Assembly (NCBI GenBank): GCA_003241685.1
Contig: QFPJ01000038.1
Location: forward strand, 1-28,201
DNA: 28,201 nucleotides
Direction of reading: 5' to 3'
DNA from: Sphingopyxis macrogoltabida
GTDB taxonomy: Bacteria > Pseudomonadota > Alphaproteobacteria > Sphingomonadales > Sphingomonadaceae
The number at the start of each line of letters is the position of its first letter. The first letter of the stretch is position 1. Both the position numbers and the translations under genes were made by a program. Positions 7,292-15,859 of this stretch are shown here, in pieces. Below the pieces are notes generated by a model, which saw only the letters and a list, made by a program, of their open reading frames with translations, did not search any database and had not been told where the DNA came from.

Positions 7292-7525
7292 TCAGCCCTT
7301 GGCACCCGGATGCCGCCTTTCGGTCGATGCGGGGAATTTGGCGAGCGAGGCGCCTTCGCGCAGCGGCCGGTCGAGCAGGTCGCCGCCGCAATTGGGGCAG
7401 CGTTCGTCGAGCCTGTCGGCGCAATTGGCGCAGAAGGTACATTCGAACGAACAGATGAAGGCCCCATGGATGTCGGCCGGCAGATCGCGGCCGCACCGTT
7501 CGCAATCGGGTCGCATTTCAAGCAT
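7292..7525 (-). CDS. DUF1272 zinc-ribbon-like protein
   Basis: A 77-aa protein starting MLEMRPDCERCGRDLPADI, followed by CSFECTFCANCADRL and CPNCGGDLLDRP. The eight or more cysteines in CxxC-type pairs strongly suggest zinc binding, and the spacing matches the DUF1272 family. Its function is unknown. The ATG at 7525 has AAGGAAG at about eight bases. It lies 33 bp after glmM and 12 bp before thiD on the same strand, so these three genes probably form one operon. Confidence 0.88.
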   Translation of the reverse strand: MLEMRPDCERCGRDLPADIHGAFICSFECTFCANCADRLDERCPNCGGDLLDRPLREGASLAKFPASTERRHPGAKG

Positions 7526-7558
7526 TTCAAGAACTTCCTTCAGATAATCGGATAAGTG

Positions 7559-8896
7559 TCAGGCGGCCGCCGCGCGCACGGCGTCGCAAATCATGTCGAC
7601 GACCTGTTCGACCTGTCCGGCATGATCGCCTTCGGCCATGACGCGGATCACGGGTTCGGTGCCGGAGGCCCGGATAACCAGCCGGCCGCGACCCTTCAAG
7701 GCGGCTTCGCCTTCGGCAATCGCGGCCTGGACATGGCGGTCGTCCAGCGGCTTGCCGCCGGCGAACCGGACATTTTTCAAAAGCTGGGGCACCGGGTCGA
7801 ACTGGTGGAGCAGCGCGCTCGCCGATTGGCCGGACGCGACCAGTTCGGCCAGCACCTGCAACGCGGCGAGCGTGCCGTCGCCGGTCGTCGCATGGTCGGA
7901 CAGGATCATGTGCCCCGACTGCTCGCCGCCGACGTTGAACCCGCCCGACTTCATGCGTTCCAGGACATAGCGGTCGCCGACCTGCGTACGTTCGAGCGCC
8001 AGCCCCTGCCCCTCCAGAAAGCGTTCGAGGCCCAGGTTCGACATCACGGTCGCGACGACGCCGCCGCCTTTCAACCGCCCCTGCCGCGCCCAGCTGGCGC
8101 CGATCAGCGCCATGATCTGATCGCCGTCGACAATCGCGCCCGCTTCGTCGACGACGATCAGCCGGTCGGCATCGCCGTCGAGCGCGACGCCGATGTCGGC
8201 GCCGCTCGCCACCACCGTTTCCTGAAGCAGCGCGGGCGCGGTCGACCCGCAACGATCGTTGATGTTCGTGCCGTTGGGCCCGACGCCGATCGCGACGACG
8301 TCGGCGCCCAATTCCCAGAAGACGGTGGGGGCGCTGTTGTACGCGGCGCCATTGGCGCAATCGATGACGATCTTCAGCCCGTCGAGCCGGACCGATTCGG
8401 GCAGGCTTTGCTTGACCGCGTGGATATAGCGGCCGCGCGCATCCTCGATCCGCTTGGCGCGGCCGATCTGCGCCGGTTCGGCGAGGCGCGGCTCGCTGGC
8501 CAGCAGCAATTCGATCTGCGCCTCGTCGGCGTCGGACAGCTTGTAGCCGTCGGGACCGAACAGCTTGATGCCATTGTCGTAAAAGGGGTTGTGGCTGGCG
8601 GAGATCATCACGCCCAGGTCGGCGCGCATCGACCGCGTCAGCATCGCCACCGCCGGGGTCGGCATCGGCCCGACCTGCACCACGTCCATGCCGACGCTGG
8701 TGAAGCCCGCGACCAGCGCATTTTCCAGCATATAGCCCGACAATCGGGTATCCTTGCCGATCACGACGCGGTGCTTGTGCGTGCCGCGCAGGAAATGCGC
8801 GCCCGCCGCCATGCCGACGCGCATCGCAACCTCGACGGTCATCGGGATCTGGTTGGTCAGCCCGCGGATCCCGTCGGTTCCGAAAAACTTGCGCAT
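7559..8896 (-). CDS. glmM: Phosphoglucosamine mutase
   Basis: Converts glucosamine-6-phosphate to glucosamine-1-phosphate, a step toward UDP-GlcNAc for peptidoglycan and LPS. The 445-aa length is exactly usual. It starts MRKFFGTDGIRG and carries the phosphoserine loop ISASHNP (Ser101), the magnesium loop DGDADR and the phosphate-binding RASGTEP near the C-terminus. The ATG at 8896, preceded by AGAGG, was chosen; the open frame continues upstream but without family sequence. It is divergent from the DAACS symporter with 103 bp between them and is the first gene of a probable operon with DUF1272 and thiD. Confidence 0.97.
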   Translation of the reverse strand: MRKFFGTDGIRGLTNQIPMTVEVAMRVGMAAGAHFLRGTHKHRVVIGKDTRLSGYMLENALVAGFTSVGMDVVQVGPMPTPAVAMLTRSMRADLGVMISASHNPFYDNGIKLFGPDGYKLSDADEAQIELLLASEPRLAEPAQIGRAKRIEDARGRYIHAVKQSLPESVRLDGLKIVIDCANGAAYNSAPTVFWELGADVVAIGVGPNGTNINDRCGSTAPALLQETVVASGADIGVALDGDADRLIVVDEAGAIVDGDQIMALIGASWARQGRLKGGGVVATVMSNLGLERFLEGQGLALERTQVGDRYVLERMKSGGFNVGGEQSGHMILSDHATTGDGTLAALQVLAELVASGQSASALLHQFDPVPQLLKNVRFAGGKPLDDRHVQAAIAEGEAALKGRGRLVIRASGTEPVIRVMAEGDHAGQVEQVVDMICDAVRAAAA

Positions 8897-8999
8897 ACCA
8901 CCTCTGCCAAATAAGCCGGAGGGAAGCCCGCCCCGGCATAACCGGGACGGCAGTAGGTCAGCCCTTTTGGCTTGGCAAGCGCACCGGAGACAGCCCCAC

Positions 9000-10250
9000 G
9001 TGAAATCGGCCTGGATCATCCTTGGCGCCCTGGTGGCGGGCATGTTGCTGGGAATCGCGGTCGAGGGCGTGTCGCTCGATGCCGCGACCGCGTCGCTGGC
9101 CTTCGTCGAACCGATCGGCCTGCTCTGGCTCAACGCGCTGAAGATGACGATCGTGCCGCTGGTCGTCGCGCTGCTGATCACCGGCATCACGGCGACCGCC
9201 GACGCGGCGCGCGCGGGCAGGCTCGCCAGCCGCGCCGTGCTGACCTTTCTGGTCGCGATCACGCTGTCGGGCGTCATGTCGCTGGTGATGACGCCGCTGC
9301 TGCTGCGCCTGTTCCCGCTGTCGTCCGGCGCCGCGACCGCGCTGCGCGACGGGCTGGGCGGCACGGCGGAAGCGGGCACCTCGCCCAGCTTCGGCGATTT
9401 CCTGCTGTCGCTGATCCCGACCAATCCGATCGCGGCGGCGGCGGAGACCGCGATCCTGCCGCTGATCGTCTTCACCACCATCTTCGCCTTCGCGATCACC
9501 CGCCTGGCCCCCGAACAGCGCGCGACGCTGTCGGGCCTGTTCAAGGCGCTGGGCGATGCGATGCTGATCGTCATCGGCTGGGTGCTGGCGCTCGCCCCGA
9601 TCGGCGTCTTCGCGCTCGGCTATGCGCTCGCGGTCAAGGCGGGGGTCGCGGCCTTCGGCGGGCTCATCCATTATGTGCTGATCGTCTCGGGCATCGGCGT
9701 CTGCTGCATCATGCTGGCGCTGATCCTCGCCGTGCTGGTCGTCCGCGCGCCGCTGCCCGCCTTCGTGCGCGCCATGGTCCCGACGATGGCGGTCGCGATC
9801 AGCACCCAAAGCTCGCTCGCCAGCCTGCCGGCGATGCTGCGTTCGGCGGAAGAACTGGGCGTCGACCCGAAAAAGGCCGATGTCGTGCTGCCGCTCGCGG
9901 TCGCGCTGTTCCGCTTCACCAGCACCGCGATGAACCTGGCGGTCGTCATCTATGTCGCCTGGCTGTTCGGCTTCGAACTGACGCCGTGGGAAATGGCGGC
10001 GGGCCTGGCGGTCGCCATCGCGTCGGCGCTGAGCGCGGTCAGCCTGCCCGGATCGATCAGCTTCGTGACCTCCATCGCGCCGATCGCCACCGCCATGGGG
10101 GTGCCGGTCGCGCCGCTCGGGCTGCTCGTCGCGGTCGAGACCTTTCCCGATATCTTCCGCACCCTGGGCAATGTTATCGCCGACGTCACGGCAACCAAAT
10201 ATGCCGCCGACGGTGTGGAAGACGATCGGGCAGCGGGAGAGACGGCATGA
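9000..10250 (+). CDS. DAACS-family (dicarboxylate/amino acid:cation) symporter, divergent
   Basis: Inner-membrane secondary transporter of 416 aa, starting at GTG 9000 with GGAGA about ten bases before. Many hydrophobic helices are evident. Family marks include STQSSLASLPAML (the serine-rich re-entrant hairpin) and the final substrate-binding helix PDIFRTLGNVIAD, which keeps the Asp, Arg, Thr, Asn and Asp pattern of GltPh helix 8. The highly conserved NMDGT sodium-site motif is replaced by FRFTS (bases 9909-9923). Cation coupling may therefore differ from sodium-driven relatives. The retained Arg suggests an acidic substrate such as a dicarboxylate or acidic amino acid, which is inference. 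Its stop overlaps the start of the aldo/keto reductase (ATGA), implying translational coupling. Confidence 0.9.
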   Translation: MKSAWIILGALVAGMLLGIAVEGVSLDAATASLAFVEPIGLLWLNALKMTIVPLVVALLITGITATADAARAGRLASRAVLTFLVAITLSGVMSLVMTPLLLRLFPLSSGAATALRDGLGGTAEAGTSPSFGDFLLSLIPTNPIAAAAETAILPLIVFTTIFAFAITRLAPEQRATLSGLFKALGDAMLIVIGWVLALAPIGVFALGYALAVKAGVAAFGGLIHYVLIVSGIGVCCIMLALILAVLVVRAPLPAFVRAMVPTMAVAISTQSSLASLPAMLRSAEELGVDPKKADVVLPLAVALFRFTSTAMNLAVVIYVAWLFGFELTPWEMAAGLAVAIASALSAVSLPGSISFVTSIAPIATAMGVPVAPLGLLVAVETFPDIFRTLGNVIADVTATKYAADGVEDDRAAGETA

Positions 10251-11242
10251 AATATCGCACACTCGGCCAGGGGCTGAAGGTATCGGCGATCGGCATCGGC
10301 TGCATGCCGATGATCCGGGGCGGCAACATCCTTTACGGCGAAGCCGCCGACCTCGACGAATCGACCGCGACGATCCACCGCGCGATCGACCTGGGCGTCA
10401 CCTTTTTCGACACCGCGCAAATCTATGGCCCGTTCAGCAACGAGGAATTGCTGGGCGAGGCGATCCGGGGCAAGCGCGACAAGTTGGTCATCGCGACCAA
10501 ATTCGGCTTCAAATTCGACGGCAGCCAGATCGTCGGCGTCGACGGATCGCCCGAAAATGCCCGCAAAAGCTGCGAAGGATCGCTCCAGCGGCTCGGCATC
10601 GACACGATCGACCTCTTCTACCAGCACCGCGTCGATCCGTCGGTGCCGATCGAGGAGACGGTCGGCGGGATGATGGAGCTGGTGAAAGAGGGCAAGGTCC
10701 GCCACATCGCCCTGTCCGAAGCGGGTCCCGAAACGCTGCGCCGCGCCGCGAAGGTGGCGCCCATCACCGCATTGCAAAGCGAATATTCGATCTGGGAACG
10801 CGGGGTCGAGGATGAAATCCTGGGCGTGTGCCGCGACCATGGCATCGGTTTCGTACCCTATTCGCCGCTCGGCCGCGGCTTCCTGGCGGGCGCGGTGCGC
10901 AGCCGCGACGAACTGGCCGAGCAGGACTGGCGCCGCAACGACCCGCGCTATTCGGCGGAAAACCTGCCCGCCAATCTGGCGATCGTCGATGCCATCGGCG
11001 CGGTCGCCGATGCGCATGGCGTATCGAAGGCGCAGGTCGCGCTGGCGTGGCTGCTCGCGCAGGGACCCGACCTCGTTCCCATTCCGGGCACCAAGCGCCG
11101 CCTGACGATGGAAGACAGCGTCGCCGCCGCCGACCTCGTGCTGACGGCGGACGATCTTGCGGCGATCGAGGCCGCCGCACCGGCCGGCGGCACCAGCGGC
11201 AATCGCTATGGTGAACAGGGCATGCGGATGGTGCGGCTGTGA
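10247..11242 (+). CDS. Aldo/keto reductase (AKR13-like)
   Basis: NADPH-dependent carbonyl reductase of 331 aa with a TIM-barrel fold. The catalytic tetrad is Asp55 (FFDTAQIYG), Tyr60, Lys85 (IATKFGF) and His127 (FYQHRVD). The cofactor end includes IPGTKRRLTMEDSVAA. Overall sequence, including GIGCMPM near the start and YSPLGRGFLAG, resembles the AKR13 group. The ATG at 10247 overlaps the symporter stop by four bases and has GGGAGAG upstream. Natural substrate is unknown; coupling to a transporter hints at metabolism or detoxification of an imported compound, but this is weak inference. Confidence 0.94.
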   Translation: MKYRTLGQGLKVSAIGIGCMPMIRGGNILYGEAADLDESTATIHRAIDLGVTFFDTAQIYGPFSNEELLGEAIRGKRDKLVIATKFGFKFDGSQIVGVDGSPENARKSCEGSLQRLGIDTIDLFYQHRVDPSVPIEETVGGMMELVKEGKVRHIALSEAGPETLRRAAKVAPITALQSEYSIWERGVEDEILGVCRDHGIGFVPYSPLGRGFLAGAVRSRDELAEQDWRRNDPRYSAENLPANLAIVDAIGAVADAHGVSKAQVALAWLLAQGPDLVPIPGTKRRLTMEDSVAAADLVLTADDLAAIEAAAPAGGTSGNRYGEQGMRMVRL

Positions 11243-11245
11243 CGC

Positions 11246-11261
11246 GCGGCGTCAGCGCCGC
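11246..11261. terminator. Possible bidirectional terminator hairpin
   Basis: A 6-bp stem GCGGCG/CGCCGC with loop TCAG sits between two convergent genes, four bases after the aldo/keto reductase stop. Only two T residues follow on the plus strand, so it is a weak candidate for an intrinsic terminator. Confidence 0.25.
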
Positions 11262-11276
11262 TTAGAGACAGGCCCC

Positions 11277-14200
11277 CTAGTCGTCATCGGCCAAGATCTG
11301 GCGCAAATCGCCGGCCGATTTCCGCATGCTGGCGAACATCCCCGCCAGGTCGGCGTCGCCATAGGCCTGCGCGCAGGCCGCGCCGGCCTCCGCGATCCCG
11401 TCGACCGCGTCGGGCGTCTTGCGATTGAGGAAGGCCAGCGCCGCATGAAATCCCTCGAGCATCACCTGCTCGGCGGTGTCGGCATCGAGCAGCGGGTCGA
11501 AATGCGGGGCCAGCGCGAGCATCGTCAACGCCGACTGATAAAGGGGCATCAGCAAAGGCGGCGCGATGGTGCGGTCGTAAAGCGGCGCCACCGCCGCAAC
11601 CGCGGCGCGATAGGCGGCGAACGCCCCGGCGAGGTCGCGCCGTTCCAGCAATTGCTGCCCCATCAGCGCCAGTTGCGGCGCATTCTGCGCATTCTGCGCC
11701 TCAATGTTGCGGATCGAGGCAGCGACGTCCGCGCGCGCATTGTCGGTCATCAGCCTGGACTCGACCTGCTTCATCAAGTCGAGCGCCTCGGCCAGATCGT
11801 CGGACGCCGGTTCCCCGCGCGCCTGCGCCACGCGCGACCGCACGGTCAGCGCGACCGCCAGATCGCGCAGCCATGACACGCGCGGCGTCGCGGCGATCAG
11901 GTCGCGCATGATCGCCACGCTTTCGTTGCTGGCGGCGATCGCATCGTCGGCATCGGCCATCGCGCGGCGATCGGCGCGCGCATTGAGCGCCGCCGACAGG
12001 TTGCGCCGGGCATCGATGTCGCCCCTGTCCGATTGCCGCCGCGCGATCGCTTCCGCTTCATCCAGGCTCGCGTCGATCAGCGGACGGCGATTGGCCTGCG
12101 CGCGCATGCGGGCGCGGATATCGCCGCCGGACCGGGCCGACCGCGCATTGCGCTGCAACAGCATATGGCCGCGCAAGGACAGGGCCGCGCCGCGCGCCTT
12201 TTCGGCTTCGTTCGGCGACAACAGCCCCTGTTCCTGCGCCCATGCGATCGTATCGAGCAAAATGTCGATCCGATCGTCCGCGCGCGCACAATGCCCCGTC
12301 GCGTCATCGTCCTGCGCCGTCAGCGTCAGTACCCGGTGAAGCCCCGTCACGGCGCCGCGCGAAGGCGCGTGCACCAGTGCATCGCGATAACAGGCAACCG
12401 CTTCGTCGAGGCGGGCGGTCGCCTCCTCGAATTGCCCAAACGCACCGTGGACGGCGCCGCGCAAGGCGAGCCAGTCGGCCAGGTCGCTTTGCGACGCCGG
12501 ACCGCCGCGATCCCGGCGGATCGCCGCGATGCGATGGTCGGCGAAGACCGCGGCGGCATCCGCGCGGTCGAAGAGCCGGGCATTGTCGGCCGCCCCCAAC
12601 AGGGCGGCGTGGGAAATATCGGCGATGATCGCGTCCGCCGCCGCGCCGTCGGCGCCATCCAGCGCCGCCAGAAACTGCGCCAGCGCCGCGCGCATCGGTT
12701 CGGGTTCGTCGAGCGCCAGCATATGCGTCGCGGCGGCCAGCGCCGTCAAACCCCTGTCGTCCGCGCCGCCATCGACCAGGCGCAGCGCGACGAGCGCCGC
12801 GGCATCGCGGGTTTCGGTATCCGTTACCGGCGCGCGGAGGATCGCCGCCAACGCCAGACGCAGCGCCGCCTTCACCGCCGCCTCGTCGTGCAGGCCCTTG
12901 ATGTTCCGCCGAAGCTGCGACGCGGCTTGCAGGAAAAGCCGCTCGGTAAAGCTGCCGACCGCGCCGCCGTCTTCAAAGGCCATGATGCTGAACGGATTCT
13001 GTCCGCGCATCAGCGGCTCGCCCAGATCGTGCCCGAGCAGCGAGTGGCCCGCCGCCTCCACCACGTCGCGCAGCACGCGCATCCCCTGCACGCTCGCCAG
13101 CGCCAGCGCCTCGCGCACTTCGGACGCGACGTGCGGCGCCGTCAGGCGGGCAAGCACCACCTCATGCACCCGCTGCGATCGCGACAGGGCCTCCGCCAGC
13201 CCGTCATCGGTCAGCGCCCGCGCGGGATCGAAATCGTCGAACAGGCGCGGTTCGGATCGCAGATAGGCGATGATCTGCTCCAGAAAGCGCGGATTGCCGT
13301 CGACGGCGCCCAGGATCGCGGCGTCCTGTTCGGCGGTCAGGCCGGGCAAGGCGGCCCGCAACGCCGGCGTCAGGTCGTCGAGCTTGGCCAGCCGCATCTC
13401 GCGATAATGGCCGCTGTTCAGATAACCGCCCGGCACGCCCGAGATCGGCCCCGGCTCATCGGTCCCGCCGTGGCGCGCGTGGTGGATCATCGCCGCGACC
13501 GACCGGCCGCCGCGCTCGCTTTCCAGCGCCCATTCGGTCTGCCAATGGGTCAGCACGATCATCACCGGCCATTTGCCGGTGATCGCCGCATGCGCCAGCC
13601 GCTCGACAAACCGCAACAGGCCGGGATCGGCGCCGGCAAATTGCGCGTCGTCGATCAGAATCAGGGCGGGGACACGCGCATAGCCAAGCCGCGCCGCCGG
13701 GTTCATCACCTGTTCCAGATCGGCGAGCAGCGCGTCGACGCGGTTGCTGACGATCATATTGCCCGCGAGGCGGATATCGGCGGTATCGCCGCCGAACTGT
13801 CCGTGCAGCAGCTTCACCGAATCGAACAGCGCCGATCCGACCGACAGCACCGTATCGACCTGCAGCGCCCCGGCGAGCGCGTCGACCCCGACGCCCGCCC
13901 ATATTTTCGCCAGCGACACGCCGGTGCCCGCCATGCGCGCGCGCATCGACATGGCGACCAGATGCGGGGCGAGGAAGCGGTCGTGCATCGCGACGCTGTC
14001 GCCGCCGTCCGCCTGCGCCGCGACGCCCCACCACAGAAAGGGAATCGGGCGATCGAAGCGGCACCGATCGGCGGCGAAATTGAGCGGGAGCCGCCCGGCC
14101 GCTTCCGTCGCCGGATCGGGCCAATAAGCCTGTTCGGGGGGCTGCGCGGCGATCTGACGGCGCAGAAACTCCAGCACCAGCCGCGTCTTGCCGACCCCCG

Positions 14201-14336
14201 GCTCGGCGGCGAGCAGCAGCAACTGGGGGTGCGGATCGTCGACGTCGGACGCACGGCGCCAGCAATCCGCCAGCACCGCCATCTCCGCTTCCCGCCCGCA
14301 GAACGTCAGATCAGTGGTCATCGCGGCCGATACCAT
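11277..14336 (-). CDS. Large STAND-like ATPase with helical-repeat C-terminus
   Basis: A 1019-aa protein. It opens with DLTFCGREAEMAVL, like the FxGRExEL signature of AAA_16/STAND ATPases, then Walker A EPGVGKTRLVLEF (45-57) and Walker B ALILIDDAQFAG (224-235). The second half, about 550-1019, is Ala/Leu-rich and helical with TPR-like pairs such as LADWLALRGAVHGAFGQFEE and DLAGAFAAYRAAVAAVAPLY. No N-terminal effector, protease, nuclease, cyclase or C-terminal helix-turn-helix was recognised. No signal peptide is seen. Relatives usually act as ligand-triggered switches. The start at 14336 has GGGGC before it; an in-frame ATG at 14321 lacks a ribosome binding site. The gene is alone between a convergent reductase and a 257-bp spacer. 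Its function is unknown. Confidence 0.85.
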   Translation of the reverse strand: MVSAAMTTDLTFCGREAEMAVLADCWRRASDVDDPHPQLLLLAAEPGVGKTRLVLEFLRRQIAAQPPEQAYWPDPATEAAGRLPLNFAADRCRFDRPIPFLWWGVAAQADGGDSVAMHDRFLAPHLVAMSMRARMAGTGVSLAKIWAGVGVDALAGALQVDTVLSVGSALFDSVKLLHGQFGGDTADIRLAGNMIVSNRVDALLADLEQVMNPAARLGYARVPALILIDDAQFAGADPGLLRFVERLAHAAITGKWPVMIVLTHWQTEWALESERGGRSVAAMIHHARHGGTDEPGPISGVPGGYLNSGHYREMRLAKLDDLTPALRAALPGLTAEQDAAILGAVDGNPRFLEQIIAYLRSEPRLFDDFDPARALTDDGLAEALSRSQRVHEVVLARLTAPHVASEVREALALASVQGMRVLRDVVEAAGHSLLGHDLGEPLMRGQNPFSIMAFEDGGAVGSFTERLFLQAASQLRRNIKGLHDEAAVKAALRLALAAILRAPVTDTETRDAAALVALRLVDGGADDRGLTALAAATHMLALDEPEPMRAALAQFLAALDGADGAAADAIIADISHAALLGAADNARLFDRADAAAVFADHRIAAIRRDRGGPASQSDLADWLALRGAVHGAFGQFEEATARLDEAVACYRDALVHAPSRGAVTGLHRVLTLTAQDDDATGHCARADDRIDILLDTIAWAQEQGLLSPNEAEKARGAALSLRGHMLLQRNARSARSGGDIRARMRAQANRRPLIDASLDEAEAIARRQSDRGDIDARRNLSAALNARADRRAMADADDAIAASNESVAIMRDLIAATPRVSWLRDLAVALTVRSRVAQARGEPASDDLAEALDLMKQVESRLMTDNARADVAASIRNIEAQNAQNAPQLALMGQQLLERRDLAGAFAAYRAAVAAVAPLYDRTIAPPLLMPLYQSALTMLALAPHFDPLLDADTAEQVMLEGFHAALAFLNRKTPDAVDGIAEAGAACAQAYGDADLAGMFASMRKSAGDLRQILADDD

Positions 14337-14422
14337 AGCTTGCCCCGCGAAAAAGCCCAGCGGTCAGAGTGGGGGCCTTCCCTGTGTCGGCGGGCGACGG
14401 GTTGCGGGCATTTTTATCGCAT

Positions 14423-14495
14423 CGTCACCCCGAACTCGATCCGGGGTCCATGACATCGGCGTTGTAGTGGATCCCGGATCGAGTCCGGGATGACG
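14423..14495. repeat. REP/BIME-like palindromic element
   Basis: Two 28-base arms (14423-14450 and 14468-14495) are near-perfect inverted copies; both contain CTCGATCCGGG-type sequence and end in CGTCAC or GATGACG. They are separated by 17 bases. This is the common dispersed palindrome of sphingomonads and other alphaproteobacteria (CGTCATCCCGGACTCGATCC). It lies in the 257-bp spacer between the DUF1003 gene end and the STAND gene start. The rest of that spacer holds nothing I can assign. Confidence 0.75.
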
Positions 14496-14593
14496 AAGAG
14501 CTGCAAACGACCGGAGTCCACGGGGACGATGGATTTGATGACGTCCGCGCCCCCATCCGCCATTCCCGCGAGGCTGGTCTCCACCCACGCGAC

Positions 14594-15109
14594 CTAGGAC
14601 ATCTTCTCCCGAACCGCGCGCACCTCACCCGACAGTTCGTCGAGCTTGTGGTGGAGCCGCATGATCTCCAGCTCGGCGCGCAGGTTGATTTCGTAATCGA
14701 CGCTTGCCGACAGCCGGTCCTTGGCCGCCTGCCGGTTCTGGCTCATCATGATGATCGGCGCCTGCACCGCCGCGAGCGTCGACAGCATCAGGTTGAGAAA
14801 GATGAACGGATAGGGGTCGAAGGCCAGCCCGAACCGCGCGAGAATTTCGGAATTGAGCAGCATCCAGCCGAACAGCACGACCGAAAAGGCGATGATGAAG
14901 CCCCATGAGCCCCCGACCGCCGCGACACGGTCGGCCAGCCGGTCGCCGAACCGCGCGCGTGCATCCTCCAGATCGGCGGCATCGCGGCTCGACGGCGCGC
15001 GTTCGGCGATGGCGCGAATGACGCGGCATTCCTCCGCATCCAATTGATCATAGGCGCGGCCGAGCAGCCGCAGCGACAGGTCGGTCAGATGGGCGTCGTC
15101 CTGCGCCAC
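14594..15109 (-). CDS. DUF1003 domain membrane protein
   Basis: Protein of 171 aa with two predicted membrane helices in the middle, WGFIIAFSVVLFGWMLL and FIFLNLMLSTLAAVQAPIIM. After them come the family-typical MMSQNRQAAKDRLSASVDYE and a C-terminal helix rich in charged residues (HHKLDELSGEVRAVREK), probably a cytoplasmic coiled coil. Function of DUF1003 is unknown. The GTG at 15109 was chosen because it lies five bases after the NnrU stop and just before the conserved region; earlier starts would overlap NnrU heavily. The ribosome binding site is weak. It is probably cotranscribed with NnrU. Confidence 0.85.
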   Translation of the reverse strand: MAQDDAHLTDLSLRLLGRAYDQLDAEECRVIRAIAERAPSSRDAADLEDARARFGDRLADRVAAVGGSWGFIIAFSVVLFGWMLLNSEILARFGLAFDPYPFIFLNLMLSTLAAVQAPIIMMSQNRQAAKDRLSASVDYEINLRAELEIMRLHHKLDELSGEVRAVREKMS

Positions 15110-15114
15110 CCGCG

Positions 15115-15816
15115 CTAACCCACCCAGCGCCAGATGCCCGCGACCATATAGCCGAGCGCGCCATGCGCCCATGTCGCGGCCAGCCAGACCACGATTCCGC
15201 CCATCAACGCATGCGCCCGCGGGATGGTGTCGCCCCATGGCGACCGGCCCGTCAGCTGCCGCGCGAAGGGCAGAAAGCTGGTGCGCGCCGCCCAATGCCG
15301 CCACGCATCGCCCATCAGCCGGGCTTTCTTGACATCCTGCCCCGCCGACCCGACGAGCGCGAGGAAGGCGATGATCGCGGACAGGATGACCTGCCCCGGG
15401 GTCGGCACGACCAGGACATGGGCAAAGGCCCAGAGCGCGAAGCTCCACATCATCGGATGACGGGTGATCGCAAAGACGCCGCGCGGCGCCCCCTGGGCCG
15501 CGGCGGCGGCGCCCGGCGCGGCAAGCGCCGGATTGCCGACCAGCGATCCCATGAACAGGATGCTGGCGAACAGGACGATCGCCGAGGCGATGATCCACAG
15601 CCCGTCGCCCACCGGCCACAGCGGCGGTTCGGGCGGCATCCCCCGCCACGCCTGAACGATCAGGGCGAAGGTCGCGATCGCGACGATCGAATAGACGATC
15701 TGGAACCCGCGTTCGCCCAGCCGCGACGCCACCGGCGCCCGCAAGGGGTGCGAGAGGAGAAGGTGCGACCCCACGAACAGCGCGCCGGTCACGATCAGCA
15801 AGCTCATCGGTACCAT
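15115..15816 (-). CDS. NnrU family integral membrane protein
   Basis: Protein of 233 aa with five or six hydrophobic helices. It carries the NnrU mark ITRHPMMWSFALWAFAHVL in the middle and GSHLLLSHPLR near the start. NnrU was named from nitrite and nitric oxide reduction loci in Rhodobacter, and relatives resemble isoprenylcysteine methyltransferase-like membrane proteins. No denitrification genes are nearby, so its role here is open. A strong GGGAGGAGAGG precedes the ATG at 15816. It is followed at five bases by the DUF1003 gene. Confidence 0.9.
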   Translation of the reverse strand: MVPMSLLIVTGALFVGSHLLLSHPLRAPVASRLGERGFQIVYSIVAIATFALIVQAWRGMPPEPPLWPVGDGLWIIASAIVLFASILFMGSLVGNPALAAPGAAAAAQGAPRGVFAITRHPMMWSFALWAFAHVLVVPTPGQVILSAIIAFLALVGSAGQDVKKARLMGDAWRHWAARTSFLPFARQLTGRSPWGDTIPRAHALMGGIVVWLAATWAHGALGYMVAGIWRWVG

Positions 15817-15859
15817 GGCCCGTTCCTCTCCTCCCTCGCGCGTTCAGCCGACGCGGACG

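Noticed and set aside
11277..14336. Antiphage Avs-type defence gene
   Set aside because: Avs proteins carry an N-terminal effector ahead of the STAND ATPase. Here the ATPase begins at residue 10 and no defence genes or mobile elements are nearby.
12033..14453. An 806-codon plus-strand open frame opposite the STAND-like gene
   Set aside because: The minus-strand product has clear Walker motifs and helical repeats; the plus-strand product is Arg/Gln-rich without any recognisable domain.
14423..14495. Intrinsic terminator for the DUF1003 gene
   Set aside because: The long palindrome lacks a T-run in the minus-strand direction and matches a dispersed alphaproteobacterial repeat better.
14594..15649. 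A longer DUF1003 protein reading into the NnrU gene
   Set aside because: The upstream part is out-of-frame translation of NnrU coding sequence; family homology begins just after the GTG at 15109.
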